Positions 47,769 to 59,722 of a stretch of 64,000 bases of DNA are shown piece by piece; the stretch's first letter is position 1; each line of letters begins with the position of its first letter. The stretch covers positions 54,927,567 to 54,991,566 of the forward strand of contig CM070713.1 in NCBI GenBank assembly GCA_036346275.1. Reading direction: 5' to 3'. The stretch is from Otatea glauca (lineage: Eukaryota; Streptophyta; Magnoliopsida; Poales; Poaceae). The notes beneath the pieces are model-generated. The model did no database searches. It was not told the origin of the DNA and saw nothing but the letters and a program-made list of their open reading frames with translations. The position numbers and the translations under genes were made by a program.

Positions 47769-49514
47769 TATATGATAATATGCATACGAGTGTAACTTGA
47801 TGGGAAAGCATGTGCTTGCGCTTGTTGAAATCATGGGTTCGTCCATGGCATTTTCAGCTTCAGGCATTTGCATGTGTGTATGATGTGGTGGGTTTTGTGT
47901 GTGTGTGAGGTGTGTATTTGATTGTGTGTCCATTGCATGTAGATTATGCCTTGTACGAGATCTGCACGTACTCCTAGTAACAAATACATATCGTTTTGTT
48001 CTCTAAAACATAGTTTTAATTAATAGTTTATATTATAGTATATTTATAAAATGCAATAAAATTCTAATATTATGAAAGTACTTTTCGAGACAAACCTATA
48101 CGTATAATTTTCACGTATCAAATCTAAATATTTAAAAAGATAGCACACATTTCAAAATAACAAATATTTGTGATCAGAGCAAGTAGACAAAAACAGTGCA
48201 ATTTGAATTCCACATAATGTGCACTCTCGTTTTTACGAGCTCAAACCCACATTGCAGATGATATCGTTTGAGAAGTTAGTTTCAGTGAATATCACGGTGG
48301 AGATAAGTCGGCAAGCCCCAACTCCAAAATAGGTTTTTGCATCAAACTCTGCTTAAGTAGCCCCCTCAAGTCTCTCCCCGCAACAACCGCCACAATATTC
48401 TCCTTTCCTCCTTCCCGTTGACGATGAGGTGGTGGTCATCGAGTCCCTCTCTATCTGCCCCCACTGCATGCCCCTCTCCATCTAGTTGAAAACTCAGTGC
48501 AGCACCTGTGCAATTCCTCAATGGTGGAGCAAGCCATGTAGCTTGCGACGCATTCCAGTGTAGAAGAACCAAACCAATCCTGATATCCCTTCTCACCGCA
48601 TTGTTCGTCTTCCTCCTGTTGTTCTACCCTCCGAAGCAGCTCCGATACAGTTCTGCATCGCAATCGCTTTCCCTTCATGAGAATTCCGGCACCGGCACGT
48701 TACTATGCATGGCAGATTGGCTTTTTCTCTCTCTCCCCCCTTTATCTCTGATGCACTTAGTTAATATTTGTCACAATGGAGGTATCGCAATAGGGGAGGG
48801 CAAAAAAAGTGCATTTTATTCAGTTTTGCATGTAGTGCAGTGCCATTGATCGATCTCCAAGGATATAATTGATTTGTTCACTTTAAGGGTAAATAGTATC
48901 AGTTGATCTTGTTATTGTGGATTGCAATGTGTACAATCAGTGAAAGTTAAATGCCATGTACTGGTTTATACGGCTAACTGCAAGAGCACATAACAATAAT
49001 TAACTGTAGAGCAGTGCTTCTAAATCACCTAAACACTTCCACAATTGTTCATGTAGGTGGCGATGAAGCAGCCAGTGATCTATACAATGGCTCGCGTGTG
49101 CCAGATTCGCAAGGACCAATGTACACAAACACCACGTGACGGACTCTGCCGAAGACGAAGAACTGTGCGCAAAGGTGCATGGAAGCCGCACGGGTGCGAT
49201 CTCCCGCGGTTCGACGCCCAAGCGGTTCCTGAACATCTTCGCCGGCAAGAAGATCGCCTTCGTCTATGGTCACAGCTCGTGCTAGCCCTCTACTTCTCAG
49301 TCATTGAACTTGTCTATCCTGCTTACCCTTGTCTATCCCTTATGCCTATCTCTTTTTCAACCAGTACGGCAAGAAGATCGGTGACTCCGTTGCCCGGAAT
49401 CACATGGAGTCCCTCCACTGCCTACTGTCCATAAGAAACTCATCACAATGCATAATACGCACTTCTGTCGTAAAAATATCATTTTGGATATCAATATGAT
49501 CTCCAAAACGCAAT

Positions 49515-49619
49515 ATTGACCACTAATTCATTTTATAATGAGATTATAATTATATGAAAATACTTATATAATCTCATTATAAAATAAAATCAGTGGTCAA
49601 TATATATATATATATATAT
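49515..49619. repeat. Hairpin inverted repeat and (TA)n in the TBL pseudogene intron
   Basis: Arms of 34 bp, TTGACCACTAATTCATTTTA (49515 on) and its near-complement ending GTGGTCAA at 49600, followed by a TA run. Probably a small MITE. Confidence 0.75.
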
Positions 49620-50375
49620 GATTTTTATGTATTCAATATAAATATTTTAAAAGATATTAATAATAAAAGTTGTCAATACTTATTGTACACAAACATGACG
49701 GAAAATGTTGTAAACCTGCAATGCACTTACGTTACACACGTGTGCTCATGTACTTTGCAAGCTGCGATTTGTAGGTAGAGACTCCCATCAATGTTGAGAG
49801 GAACGCCAAGGACAGGTTTGTGGCGTGGCACTTCAGGTCCCACGACTTCACCCTCGCCGTGCTCTGGACAAGGTTCCTCGTGTCGCCGTCGGCGCGGCCG
49901 GCCGACGGCTTGGCCGGACCAGCCGGACACGAGATGGACCGAGTCCGGCACGCTGCGTCAGGCCGACGTCGTGGTCATATCCGGCTCGCAGTGATTCCTC
50001 TCCACGACGGCCGCGGGAGGCTGGTCGGCTGCACGTATTGCTCCGACGTCGAGCCCGGCGTCATAGACCTCGGCGTCTCGTTGGCCGTCGGGAGAGCGTT
50101 CAGGACGGCCCTGCAGTTCTTGAACAGCTGAGACGACTGCCGTTGGCAGCTGACTATACTAATTAAGGACGGCCTCACCGACGCACTTTGAGAACGGCGC
50201 GTGGAACGGGGAAGGATTCCGCAACCAGACCGAACCGGCCGTCGAGGGGGAGGACGTGGACGTGGAAGCAAGAGCGGTGGGCCACATGACGCTGCAGAGC
50301 GTTCAGGCGGAGGAGGCCGCGAGGATGACATAAGAGGAGGTGCCAAGGGGCAGGTGATGCACGTGAAATTCGCTC

Positions 50376-50930
50376 AATGTCCAGTTCATCCGTGAGGTAG
50401 ATCTACACATGTATATTATCCCGCTTACACTTCGTTTTTTCTTTATGTAAAAGAGTTAACTATGTGCCTTCATATTAATGGACTAGGGTATTACACTCAC
50501 CCCCTTAAGGGCCGGGCTAGCGTCCTCAGCAGCACATCGTATATACGGCAGATACCTAGAATCATCCCTCGGTACACGTTCGTGTGTCCAGTGCTAGAAC
50601 ATATGTCATGCCGTGTGACCACTCTGGACCCACACGGGCCATAGGCCATATGCTTACGCCCCTGTCCCACACACTCCCATATAGCGAAGGTTGACGCTCT
50701 GATACTAACTCAATGTCTAGTCCACCCGTGGAGTGAACTCACGTATGCATAACACCCTGCTTATACTTTCGTACTCGTGTTATGTAAAATTTTTAACTGG
50801 AGGTTCTATGTTTGAACCCAACAAGCATTATATACTACTACAATTCACTTTACAAACAATATGTGACTAATCCCACTATTTCTCCATATAAGCTATATAG
50901 ACCTTTACATTAATAGTCCAGGGTATCACA
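50376..50930 (-). mobile_element. Second TRIM, inserted in the TBL pseudogene
   Basis: Minus strand: direct repeats starting TGTGATACCCTGGACTATTAATG and TGTAATACCCTAGTCCATTAATA, both ending GGACATTGAG-like, with TAGTATCAGAGCG (mutated Met-type PBS) between and an interior shared with the TRIM at 45150 (GGTATCTGCC, GAGGACGCTAGCCCGGCCCT). It separates the C-terminal exon of the TBL pseudogene from the rest. Confidence 0.7.
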
Positions 50931-51560
50931 GATGGGCACTAGGGACAACACCTGAACTGATATGGATATTAGAAGCTACACCAGAATAAATCTCGATGAT
51001 TTTATCTTTCATATGCCATATCATTGGAAAGATATGGAAGTTTAGTATGCAGCGCTTCAAATCATGCATCATTTCGACTTCCGAAGCAAAAGTTATGACC
51101 ATTGAAGTGGAAGCTGCAAAGGCTGTTTGTGGCTGCGCGAAATTATCAGAAGACTCCTCAAATGCTCCACCAATATGACCTTCCACATACCTCCATAAGT
51201 ACTTGCGTTCACACCTAGCTATGAGGGTTGTTCCTAGTATAAATACCCCTATGTACTTCTCCTTTGTACGCAATTGAAAAAGTGAAAAATGTTATGAACA
51301 ATTTTTAGAATCAGCCACCATGACGTCTTCTTCTCCATGGAATGGCTGCATGGAGAGATCCTTATCCACCTTGGTCGTTTGACGACCCCAGTGTAGTTGG
51401 GCGAATGACTTGATTCAGGTTGCTGTATTGAGACAGTGGTTAGTTTTAAGTATGTTCGTCAGGTTGCACTGTTATCTTGGCTGCTTGCAGCTAGTTATCC
51501 AAGAGCGTTGTTGGTTGGAATCGATGTTCATCATCGTTTCCTTCAGGTGGCGCTAGTTAT
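50931..51560. other. Unassigned repeat-like DNA inside the TBL pseudogene
   Basis: No gene. TCATATGCCATATCATTGGAAAG and a TATA box (AGTATAAATACCCC at 51236) give it an LTR-like look, but no ends or target copies were found. Confidence 0.35.
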
Positions 51561-51907
51561 CCTCTTTCTCTCTCACGTTGTGAAGATCGGGCACTCCCCT
51601 ATCATGAACGGAAAGTAGACGAGGGGGAGCAGCGACTGCCTGCACCGGTGCATGTTTGGCCCCGTCGATACCTGGAACCAGCTGTTGCTCGTCAACAGCT
51701 CAATCGACTCACATTTGTTTAGGTGGGAACCTCTCGCCCCAGTCGGTGAATATTTCACAAAGGATAAAGTCCGTACAATCTGTAAACCTTAATCAAAAGT
51801 TCTTCCAGCAACCTAAACTATAAAACTAGGTATCTGATTCTCCGAGCTTTCTAATGCAGTCCATTTAACAGAGGGCGATTTTACCCGTGTGGCAATGGTT
51901 TTGCTAG

Positions 51908-52628
51908 TGTGACGTGATGATTGACCAGTTTTGCTAGGCAAGATGACAAGCTGATCAAGCAGTGTGAATGTGTTTGCATCAAAATTAGGCAAGTCTAGTT
52001 AAAATCGGCAATAAAGTCAGACACGCGGAAATTAACGGACAGGTTGAAAAGATTTGGAGATATTTGGTAACAGCAAGATCTTTAAGGAAATAACTGTCCG
52101 AAATAAGGCCGATATGGATCAGGACTTGAAACGTGTTGTAAAAGGACACGATCGGCCGACGGGTATAAAAGAAGGGTCGACACAAACTGCGGGAGGATCA
52201 AACACAATACAATCAACCAGCCTTTATTTTCCTACTTTTTCCTGTCGACTAGGAGTAGTTCTTGTAACTTATTCTTTATAATTCGATCTTGATCAATAAA
52301 GTTGCGCATCGCCCATTGTTGATCTTCTTCAAATTACGCCCCAGGTTCGATTTGTCCTGATTTTGTTGCGCATCGCCTTCTTCAGAATCGATCTACCTTT
52401 ATCTTCTGATTAGCCTTAATCGGCTAATTAGACCTATCTTGTTACTTTGATCTTGATCGGCTTTAAGCTCATTGAGTCTAAGCCGATTGATCTTCGCGAT
52501 CGGCTTTGTGTGAATTTTATATTTTTTACCTTGTCGGTTATAGGTCAAATCGACTGGCACGCTTTGAACCAGGTGTTCGTCTGGTGTGCTGTTGTCAGAA
52601 ACCATACTTCAAGTTTTTGACGTCAACA
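51908..52628 (+). mobile_element. 5' LTR of Tat-B
   Basis: The right end is set by the PBS; the sequence closes with GACGTCAACA. The left end at TGTGACGTGATG is chosen because it is nearly inverted to that close; no partner LTR is in the window. TATAAAAG at 52164-52171 and AATAAA at 52295-52300 mark likely U3/R and polyadenylation signals. Confidence 0.65.
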
Positions 52629-52633
52629 CACTC

Positions 52634-52652
52634 TTGGCACGCCCGGTGGGAC
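52634..52652 (+). other. Primer binding site of Tat-B
   Basis: TTGGCACGCCCGGTGGGAC, a few bases after the LTR, just before the gag ATG at 52654. Confidence 0.8.
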
Positions 52653-52653
52653 C

Positions 52654-55077
52654 ATGTCTTCATCAGGGAAGTCGATTCCGCCATCCGATCTCAACACAGA
52701 AGCTATAATCGTCCCAACAATGGACGATCTGACTGCAGAACAGCGTCAAGAGATTGAAGATTGGAAAACTGCGCTAGAAAAAATGATGCTAAGCTGTTAT
52801 CAGAAAACTAGACGTGACGTCACTCAAAAATCCCCCTTGCCGACGGTCAACGCCCTGGGAGATGCGGGTGTCACAAAACCGGTAAGCCGATATCTGCCTG
52901 CTCAAGCCAAGTTATCGGCTATGATTAACCAATCTGTACATCATGCCCTGATAAATCAATCATCGGCTCTTGTTACTACGCTTAAGCCGATGATAGCAAA
53001 CAGTGTTAAAACCATAGCCCAGGAGTTAGCCTCGTCAGGTAGTTTGCTCGACCCATTGCAAGCTCTGCCAAATTACCCTATTTTTTCAGTAGCCCAAAAT
53101 ACGCAGAGCACACCGGTCGATCCTAAACCATCGGCTATAACCGCACCCCCTACCATGATGCCTACTCAGCCCACCATAATATTGCCTAGAGACCCTCGGC
53201 CAAATGGGGTGAGCCATTACCACGCATACACCAATGACGCTAAGTTAGACGCATCAACAAATCTGCCGTCGTCGGCTTCGTTCTATGCTTTTCCACAATC
53301 GGTTTCACAACCGATTGGGCCTGAAAGATACCCACATGAACCTACTCTGCTTAGAAATCCAGGTCCGCATAGGATAGTAACTTATTCAGAGCCTTTCGTC
53401 CTAATACCAGAACCTCAAGTCAGGCATAATAGGTATGATCAGTATACTCGTATGCCGTTGACTCAGCATAATTGGCAACCCGAGCTTGCACTCGGGGGGC
53501 AGAATGCCAACTATGACCAACATTACCAAGGGCCTGCTATGCCAGTGGCTGATAATGTAAATTGGGCCGATCGAATATCCGCTGTCTTAAGGGACCAATT
53601 TGGCATTCAGCCAAAGGGGAAGGTTATCGGTTACAGAAAGCCGTATCCTGATTACATAGATCGTATGCCTTACCCTCACAATTTTAGAGTCCCAGATTTT
53701 GCAAAATTCTCTGGTGATGACTCGACTACCACTCTAGAACACATCGGACGCTTTATCGCTCAATACGGCGAAGCAGCTCAGTCCGATGGACTAAAAATAA
53801 GACTGTTCCCGTTGTCACTGTCCGAGGCAGCCTTTACTTGGTTTACTTGTTTGCCTCCAAATTCGGTCCATTTATGGAACGATTTGGAAAGCCGATTCCA
53901 CGAGTATTTTTCTCGAGCGGTTTAGAACTCGGGATTTCGACCTAAGTTACGTTCGCAGAGATTTGGAGAATCGAGAATCGATTACATTAAGAGGTTCAGG
54001 GAAACTAGAAACTGATGTTTTAGTGTCACATTGCCCGATAACCATCTTGCTGATTTGGCTTTTCAAGGATTAATTCCACCACTTAGAGAGAAGTTTGGAG
54101 GGCAAAAGTTCAACGATTTAAGCCATCTGCTTCATCGTGTATCGGCTCAGGAAAACCGATTCCCAGATAATAAAGTGTTCAAAGATAGATTTAAAAATAA
54201 CGGCAATAAAGAAAAGGATAAAGTTAAAGTTAATATGGTGGATTATTGTCCGAGCGATTCTTCAGAAGACGATGAAACAGAAATAAATATAGCCGAATGG
54301 GTAAAAGGGTCTAAAAAGTCCTTAGTCTGTTCTTGGCTAAAACTGACTAGAAATAAGTCGGAAGTTAAGTATGCCTTTGATGTTTCTAAGTGTAATCGTA
54401 TTTTTGATCTATTATTAAAAGAAAAGATAATACGGTTGCCCGAAGGACATGTCATACCATCGGTTGACGAAATCAAGAAACGCAGGTATTGCAAGTGGCA
54501 TCATTCCTTTTCTCACAATACTAACGACTGCAATATTTTCCGTCAACAGATCCAGTCGGCTATTGAGGATGGTCGACTAAAATTTGCTGATGAGCCGACC
54601 ATACAAGTTGACGCTGATCCATTCCCAATCAACATGGTTCAATGTTCGGCTAAAGGAAAAGAGCCGATGCATGATGAGCCAAAGAAGGATCGGCAAGTCA
54701 ACATTCAGTCGAATTCAAACGGCGGTCAGATTTTGAAAATTACAATCGGCTCATTACAAATAGAAGCCGATTATGAAGGAAAAAATTCGAGAACCATTAA
54801 ACCCAAAGGAAATCCTCAGGTGGGTAAATGGTGCAAAGCTGAAAAATCACCACCAAGGCAATCAGCCAAAAGGCTGGGACCAACATTTTCTCAGTTGATG
54901 GAGAAATATGAAAGGATGAATAGCCGACCACGATATCCTACTCGCCGGTCGGATAATTTATATCACACCGAAAATGTGGAGAGGGCCCATAGAAGGTGTC
55001 CCTTTTGGCAGTTTTGTTGGGAAAGGGGAGTAGCACTGCCATCTCCGTATACATGCCCGATGGAGCATTACCCCTGA
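52654..55077 (+). pseudogene. gag: Tat-B gag
   Basis: A 423-codon frame from the ATG right after the PBS, then a break of about 100 bp (stop at 53923, further stop near 54015) and a 348-codon frame to 55077. The core has FRVPDFAKFSGDDSTTTLEH, RLFPLSLSEAAFTWF, LPPNSVHLWNDLESRFHEYF; the second frame has DLAFQGLIPPLREKFGGQ and a C-terminal CKWHHSFSHNTNDCNIFRQQ that looks like a zinc-binding knuckle. Forms the particle in which the RNA is copied. Confidence 0.88.
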
Positions 55078-55475
55078 GATGATTGGCCAAGACAATCGGC
55101 TAGAGATAGGTTATCTGGATCGATTCGAGATCATGGCCAGGGTTACAGAAGGCCTGTTCGCGAAAGAATATCTGAACCAAACCAGGTACCGGACCAGGTC
55201 GAAACACGAAGGCCCAATTCAGACCGGGAAGATTTGGCTGGCCAGATACGAAAGCCAATAGAGCCCAAGCCTAGGTGGTGTCCATCTGGCCTTAGCTGAT
55301 CGTAGCGCAGACGGCTTCAGAGGTTAAGGACGCAGGAGATCCGAGTAGCCAACGCCGAAAAACAGAGAGATGAGACTTTCAATGAGCTTCGCCCGATCAA
55401 AGTTATTAAGAAAGAGTGTAGAAAAAGGAGCCGGTCAAGGAAGATTTTGAGTCGGCCGATGATCTAGATTCTCCT
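55078..55475 (+). other. Tat-B gag-protease linker
   Basis: Degenerate coding DNA with several stops; charged residues, no domain. Confidence 0.5.
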
Positions 55476-55925
55476 ATGATTAAGGATGACACCCCCCTAA
55501 TGGACATCAATATGGTGTTCACATTGCCAGCCGAATTCAAAATCAAAACTGAGTCGGCTAAAGAAACTTTTGCTCAATCATGTTCAGGCGTTCAAAATGC
55601 TATCTTTGAAAAACCAAGAGATGATCATCGGCATCTGAAACCATTGTATCTGAAAGGGTATATAAACGGAAAGCCGATATCGAGGATGCTGGTAGACGGC
55701 GGAGCCACAGTAAACTTGATGCCCTATACGACTTGCAAGAAACTGGGTAAGTCCGATGAAGACTTGATTAAAACTAACATGGTTCTAAACGACTTCACAG
55801 GCGACCCTACAGAAGTCAAAGGCGTCATGGTTATAGAACTGACTGTCGACAGTAAAACTTTGCCGACCACATTCTTTGTTATTGACGCCAAAGGAAACTA
55901 CAGTGTTCTGCTTGGAAGAGACTAG
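55476..55925 (+). pseudogene. Tat-B aspartic protease
   Basis: 149-codon frame. The active site reads RMLVDGGATVNLMP (DGG in place of DTG/DSG, common in this lineage), and the C-terminal strand YSVLLGRD ends at a stop where the family continues. It would cleave the polyprotein. Confidence 0.82.
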
Positions 55926-56188
55926 ATCCACGCCAACTGCTGTATCCCGTCGACTATGCATCAAGCGCTTGTCCAGTAGAACGGAGAGGAAGTTGAAATT
56001 GTCACGGCCGATACATCGGCTCATATTGCCATGGCTAGTTCTGATGTGAATTGGCAACATGAAGAAACCGGATGCATATCAGGAAAAACACTAGAAGATT
56101 GTGATTTCATCTGCGTAAGTAAAACAGGACTTGTTCTGATCAGTGTCAAGCCAGGCACGTTTGATCGAGCAAACGAAGTATTACGCCG

Positions 56189-57256
56189 ATGGGGACAAGA
56201 AAAACAGTGAAAGCATTACAAGACAAAATGCAAAGCTATCGGCAAATAACGGATAGCTATGAGGCTATAGAAGACTTTCAAGAGGTTGAAAAGTTAGGTC
56301 AAGGCTTCACATCCACCGATCTGCTCGAAGAAATTGATATAAGCATTGGTGATAGAAAAAAACCAACTTTTATTAGCGCGAAATTAGATGTAAAATATAA
56401 AGAAAAATTAATCAAAATTATTAGAGAATATAAAGATTGTTTTGCTTGGGAGTATCACGAGATGCCTGGTTTAAGCCGATAATTGGTAGAACATCGGCTA
56501 CCCATTAAGCAAGGTTATCGACCGTTTAAACAGTATCCTAGGCGTTTTAATCCGGCCCTGTATAAAATTATAAAAGAAAAAATAGAGCGATTGTTGGAGG
56601 CTAAATTTATAAGGCCTTGCCGATATGCGGAATGGGTTTCCAACATTGTTCCAGTCATGAAGAAAAATGGAAAACTTTGAGTTTGTGTCGACTTTAGAGA
56701 TTTGAACAAAGCGACACCAAAAGATGAATACCCGATGCCAATAGCCGATATGTTTATCGATGCTGCATCGGGGAATAAGATCATAAGTTTTCTGGACGGG
56801 AATGCCGGATACAATCAGATATTCATGGAAGAAGCCGATATACCGAAAATAGCTTTTAGATTTCCTGGTGCCATAGGTTTATTCGAATGGACGGTTATGA
56901 CTTTCGGATTAAAAAACGCTGGGGCAACATATCAGCGAGCCATGAATTTGATTTTTCATGACTTAATCGGTCACATCGTTGAAATATATATCGATGATGT
57001 TGTAGTTAAGTTCGCAGATGATTGGCATCATTTGGCCGATTTAGAAAAGGTTTTCCAGAACATAAGATCACATGGCTTAAAGATGAATCCTTTCAAATGT
57101 GCATTTGGCGTGTCGGCTGGGCAATTTTTGGGCTTTATGGTACATGAAAGAGGTATTGAAGTCAATCAAGCAAGAGTTAAAGCCATAGTCAATACAATGC
57201 CCCCAACATGTAAAAACGAATTACAAAAGTTGATCGGCAAGATTAACTATCTCTGA
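56189..57256 (+). pseudogene. pol: Tat-B reverse transcriptase
   Basis: Three pieces in one frame divided by stops at 56480 and 56678, then 56702-57256. Motifs: VVEHRLPIKQGYRPF-like region, DFRDLNKATPKDEYPMP, FLDGNAGYNQI, TVMTFGLKNAGATYQRAM, YIDDVVVK, KCAFGVSAGQFLGFMVHERG. At least the stop at 56678 and the one closing at 57254 are TGA codons where Arg is usual, as a C-to-T change in CGA would give. Confidence 0.87.
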
Positions 57257-58522
57257 AGGTTTATCTCGAATCTCTCTGGTCGGATCCGTGCTTTTACTCC
57301 ACTTTTGAAATTAAAGGATAATCAAGAATTTGCGTGGGGGACCGATCAGCAAAAGGCTTTCGATGACGTTAAAGACTATTTAGCCAATCCTCCGGTTTTG
57401 GCTGCGCCACGAAAAGGGATTCCTTTCAGGTTATATATATCGGTTGAGAATGAGACTATCGGGTCTGTTTTAGCACAAGAAATTGATGGAAAAGAAAGGG
57501 TTATCTTTTATTTAAGCCGACGCCTTCTTGATGCTGAAGTCAACTAACCTTTCATCGAGAAATTATGCTTGTCTTTATATTTCTCATGTACAAAGCTAAG
57601 GCATTATATTTTAGCATCGGCTTGTAAAGTAATCTGTGAAACCGATGTTATAAAATATATGTTATCAGCTCCGATATTACGAGGCCGACTTGGCAAATGG
57701 GTTTATGCCTTGATAGAGCTTGACCTGATTTACGAATCGACTAAAGCAGTTAAGGGACAAGTTCTGGCCGATTTTATAACAGGACATGACACTGCTGCCG
57801 ATTTGGTATCTGTAGCCCCTTGGCAATTGTTTTTTGATGGGTCCGTATGCAGAGAAGGCGATGGAACCGGTATAGTGCTCATATCACCTAAAGGGCATAA
57901 TTTTGAATTTGCATTTCGATTAAACAGTCGATGCTCAAATAACCAGGCAGAGTATGAAGCGTTGCTCAAAGGTTTGCAATTATTAGAAAACATCGACGTG
58001 AGTGCGGTTGAGGCATACGGGGATTCTATGTTAATTGTACAGCAGATAAAAGGAGAATACCAATGTCGAGATGAAGTACTGCTGAAATATTTAGAACAAT
58101 GCTTTGAGATCATCGGCTCATTTACATCATTTTCTATCGGTCATGTCCCTCGAGAATTGAACGATAGAGCTAATGACCTGGCTCAACAGGCATCAGGGTA
58201 TAAAGACTTTGGCCGATATCAGGTAACTGAGCTAGTGAATAAAGCCATCATGTGCGTAGATGTCGGGGATTGGAGAACACAAATAAAGAATTACCTGATT
58301 GATCCATCTAAGCCGACGGAACGCAAGATTAGGCAACAAGCTTTAAAGTACATTGTTATGGACGATATATTGTATTATCGGACGATGGAAGGCTTGCTGT
58401 TGAGGTGTCTTGGAGCCAAAGAAGCGTGGGTAGCAATGGGTGAGGTACATGAAGGTATTTGCGGATCTCACCAGTCGGCTCATAAGATGAAATGGATCCT
58501 TAGGCGAACAGGTTATTTTTGA
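57257..58522 (+). pseudogene. pol: Tat-B RNase H and archaeal-type RNase H
   Basis: Gypsy RNase H at 57305-57660 (PPVLAAPRKGIPFRLYISVE, RVIFYLSRRLLDAEVN, then a stop). The second, archaeal-type RNase H at about 57820-58200 begins WQLFFDGSVCREGDG and has NNQAEYEALLKGL and VEAYGDSMLIVQQI, giving the Asp, Glu, Asp metal ligands. This domain is the mark of the Tat lineage. The integrase zinc finger starts at the end (GSHQSAHKMKWILRRTGYF). Confidence 0.87.
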
Positions 58523-58528
58523 CCGACA

Positions 58529-59527
58529 ATGCTAGAGGATTGTTTTAAATATTATAAAGGTTGCCAGACTTGTCAGAAATTTGGCAATATACAATTAGCA
58601 CCAGCATCGGCTTTGCACCCAATTATAAAGCCATGGCCATTCAGAGGTTGGGGAATAGATATAATCGACCAAATATTTCCTGCTTCAAGTAAAGGCCATA
58701 AATTTATTTTGGCTGCAACCGATTACTTCTCTAAATGGGTTGAGGCTATACCACTCAAGAAAGTGACCAGTGTCGAAGCCATCGGTTTTGTTAATGAGCA
58801 CATTGTCCATCGGTTTGGAATACTGCAAACAATTACGACCGATCAAGGTACGATGTTCATGTCTAATGAGTTTCAGATTTACGCGACAAGTCTGGAGATT
58901 AAACTATTGAATTCATCCCCATACTACGCTCAGGCTAATGGACAAGCCGAGTCGTCCAACAAAACGTTAATCAAGTTGATCAAAAGAAAGATTGATGAAA
59001 AACCAAGGAATTGGCACTCAACTCTATCGGAGTCGCTTTGGACGTATCGGCTAGCTTATCATGGAGCAACGAAGCTTTCACCTTACCAGTTGGTGTATGG
59101 TCAAGAAGCCATTTTACCCGTGGAGATCAATATTGAATCTATGCGAGTGGCCAGACAAAACGGTTTGTCGGCTCAGGATTATAACAATTCGATGATCGAC
59201 AACTTGGATGAGTTGGCAGAATTACATTTGTCCACACTTGATCGGCTTAAAAGGAATAAGATCAGGGTTGCAAGGGCGTATAATAAAAAGTTCATGCCTA
59301 AATCTTTTGATCGAGCCGATTTAGTATGTAAAATGATATTGCCTGTTGGTTCGAAAGATAACCGATTCGAAAAATGGTCACCTACGTGGGAAGGACCATA
59401 CAAGGTTAATCGGCTAGTCGGTGGAAATTCGTACGTAATAGAGACATTGAAAGGATATGTATTGGATAAAGATATCAATGGGAAATATTTAAAGAAGTAC
59501 TATCCTAGTGTTTGGATTGGAGCCTAG
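58529..59527 (+). pseudogene. pol: Tat-B integrase
   Basis: A 332-codon frame, intact from the zinc-binding CQTCQKFGN to the C-terminal end. Core: WGIDIIDQIFPASSKGHKFI (first Asp), TITTDQGTMFMSNEF (second Asp), then SSPYYAQANGQAESSNKTLI with the catalytic Glu (35 residues spacing, DD35E). The C-terminal part has VGSKDNRFEKWSPTWEGPY, the GPY/F module. Preceded by a TGA where the frame normally has Trp, so it is cut from RNase H. Confidence 0.9.
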
Positions 59528-59722
59528 CCGACTAAGGATCGCGTTCAAAAGGCCAAGTTAACACGATGCTGTTAATCGGCTAAAAGGATTGCAGACTCTA
59601 GAGATACATTTACTAGAAAGAGAAATTAAAATCGGTTAAACAGCTGATTATAAGAGTTACAAAAGTGCAGATAAGTATTTCCAAAACAACCAACAGGAGT
59701 TTTTACATTTCAGGATTTAATA
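59528..59722. other. Convergent spacer between Tat-B pol and aORF
   Basis: About 195 bp between two 3' ends, with the words AATCGGCTAAAAGG and TAGCCGACTAAGG. No gene. Confidence 0.6.

Larger units (their letters stand above)
48423..51720 (+). pseudogene. TBL/XOAT-family polysaccharide O-acetyltransferase pseudogene
   Basis: Trichome birefringence-like proteins acetylate cell-wall polymers in the Golgi. Pieces in order: a membrane anchor near 48580 (ILISLLTALFVFLLLF); VPDSQGPMYTNTT at about 49105; WKPHGCDLPRFDAQ at 49181; IFAGKKIAFV one frame off at 49234; GDSVARNHMESLHCLL (the GDS motif) at 49379; RNAKDRFVAWHF and DFTLAVLWTRFLV at 49802-49885; NQTEPAVEGEDVDVEARAV at about 50223; and, after 1.2 kb of foreign DNA, DCLHRCMFGPVDTWNQLLL with the DxxH motif at about 51625. 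Frameshifts, stops (49136, 51615) and the split show it is dead, though both catalytic motifs can still be read. Confidence 0.85.

Noticed and set aside
48508..48849. Possible small membrane protein gene
   Set aside because: It is the anchor region of the TBL pseudogene and runs on through its broken intron.
51436..51618. Small plus-strand frame as a separate gene
   Set aside because: Its end overlaps the C-terminal exon of the TBL pseudogene and the rest is repeat-like.
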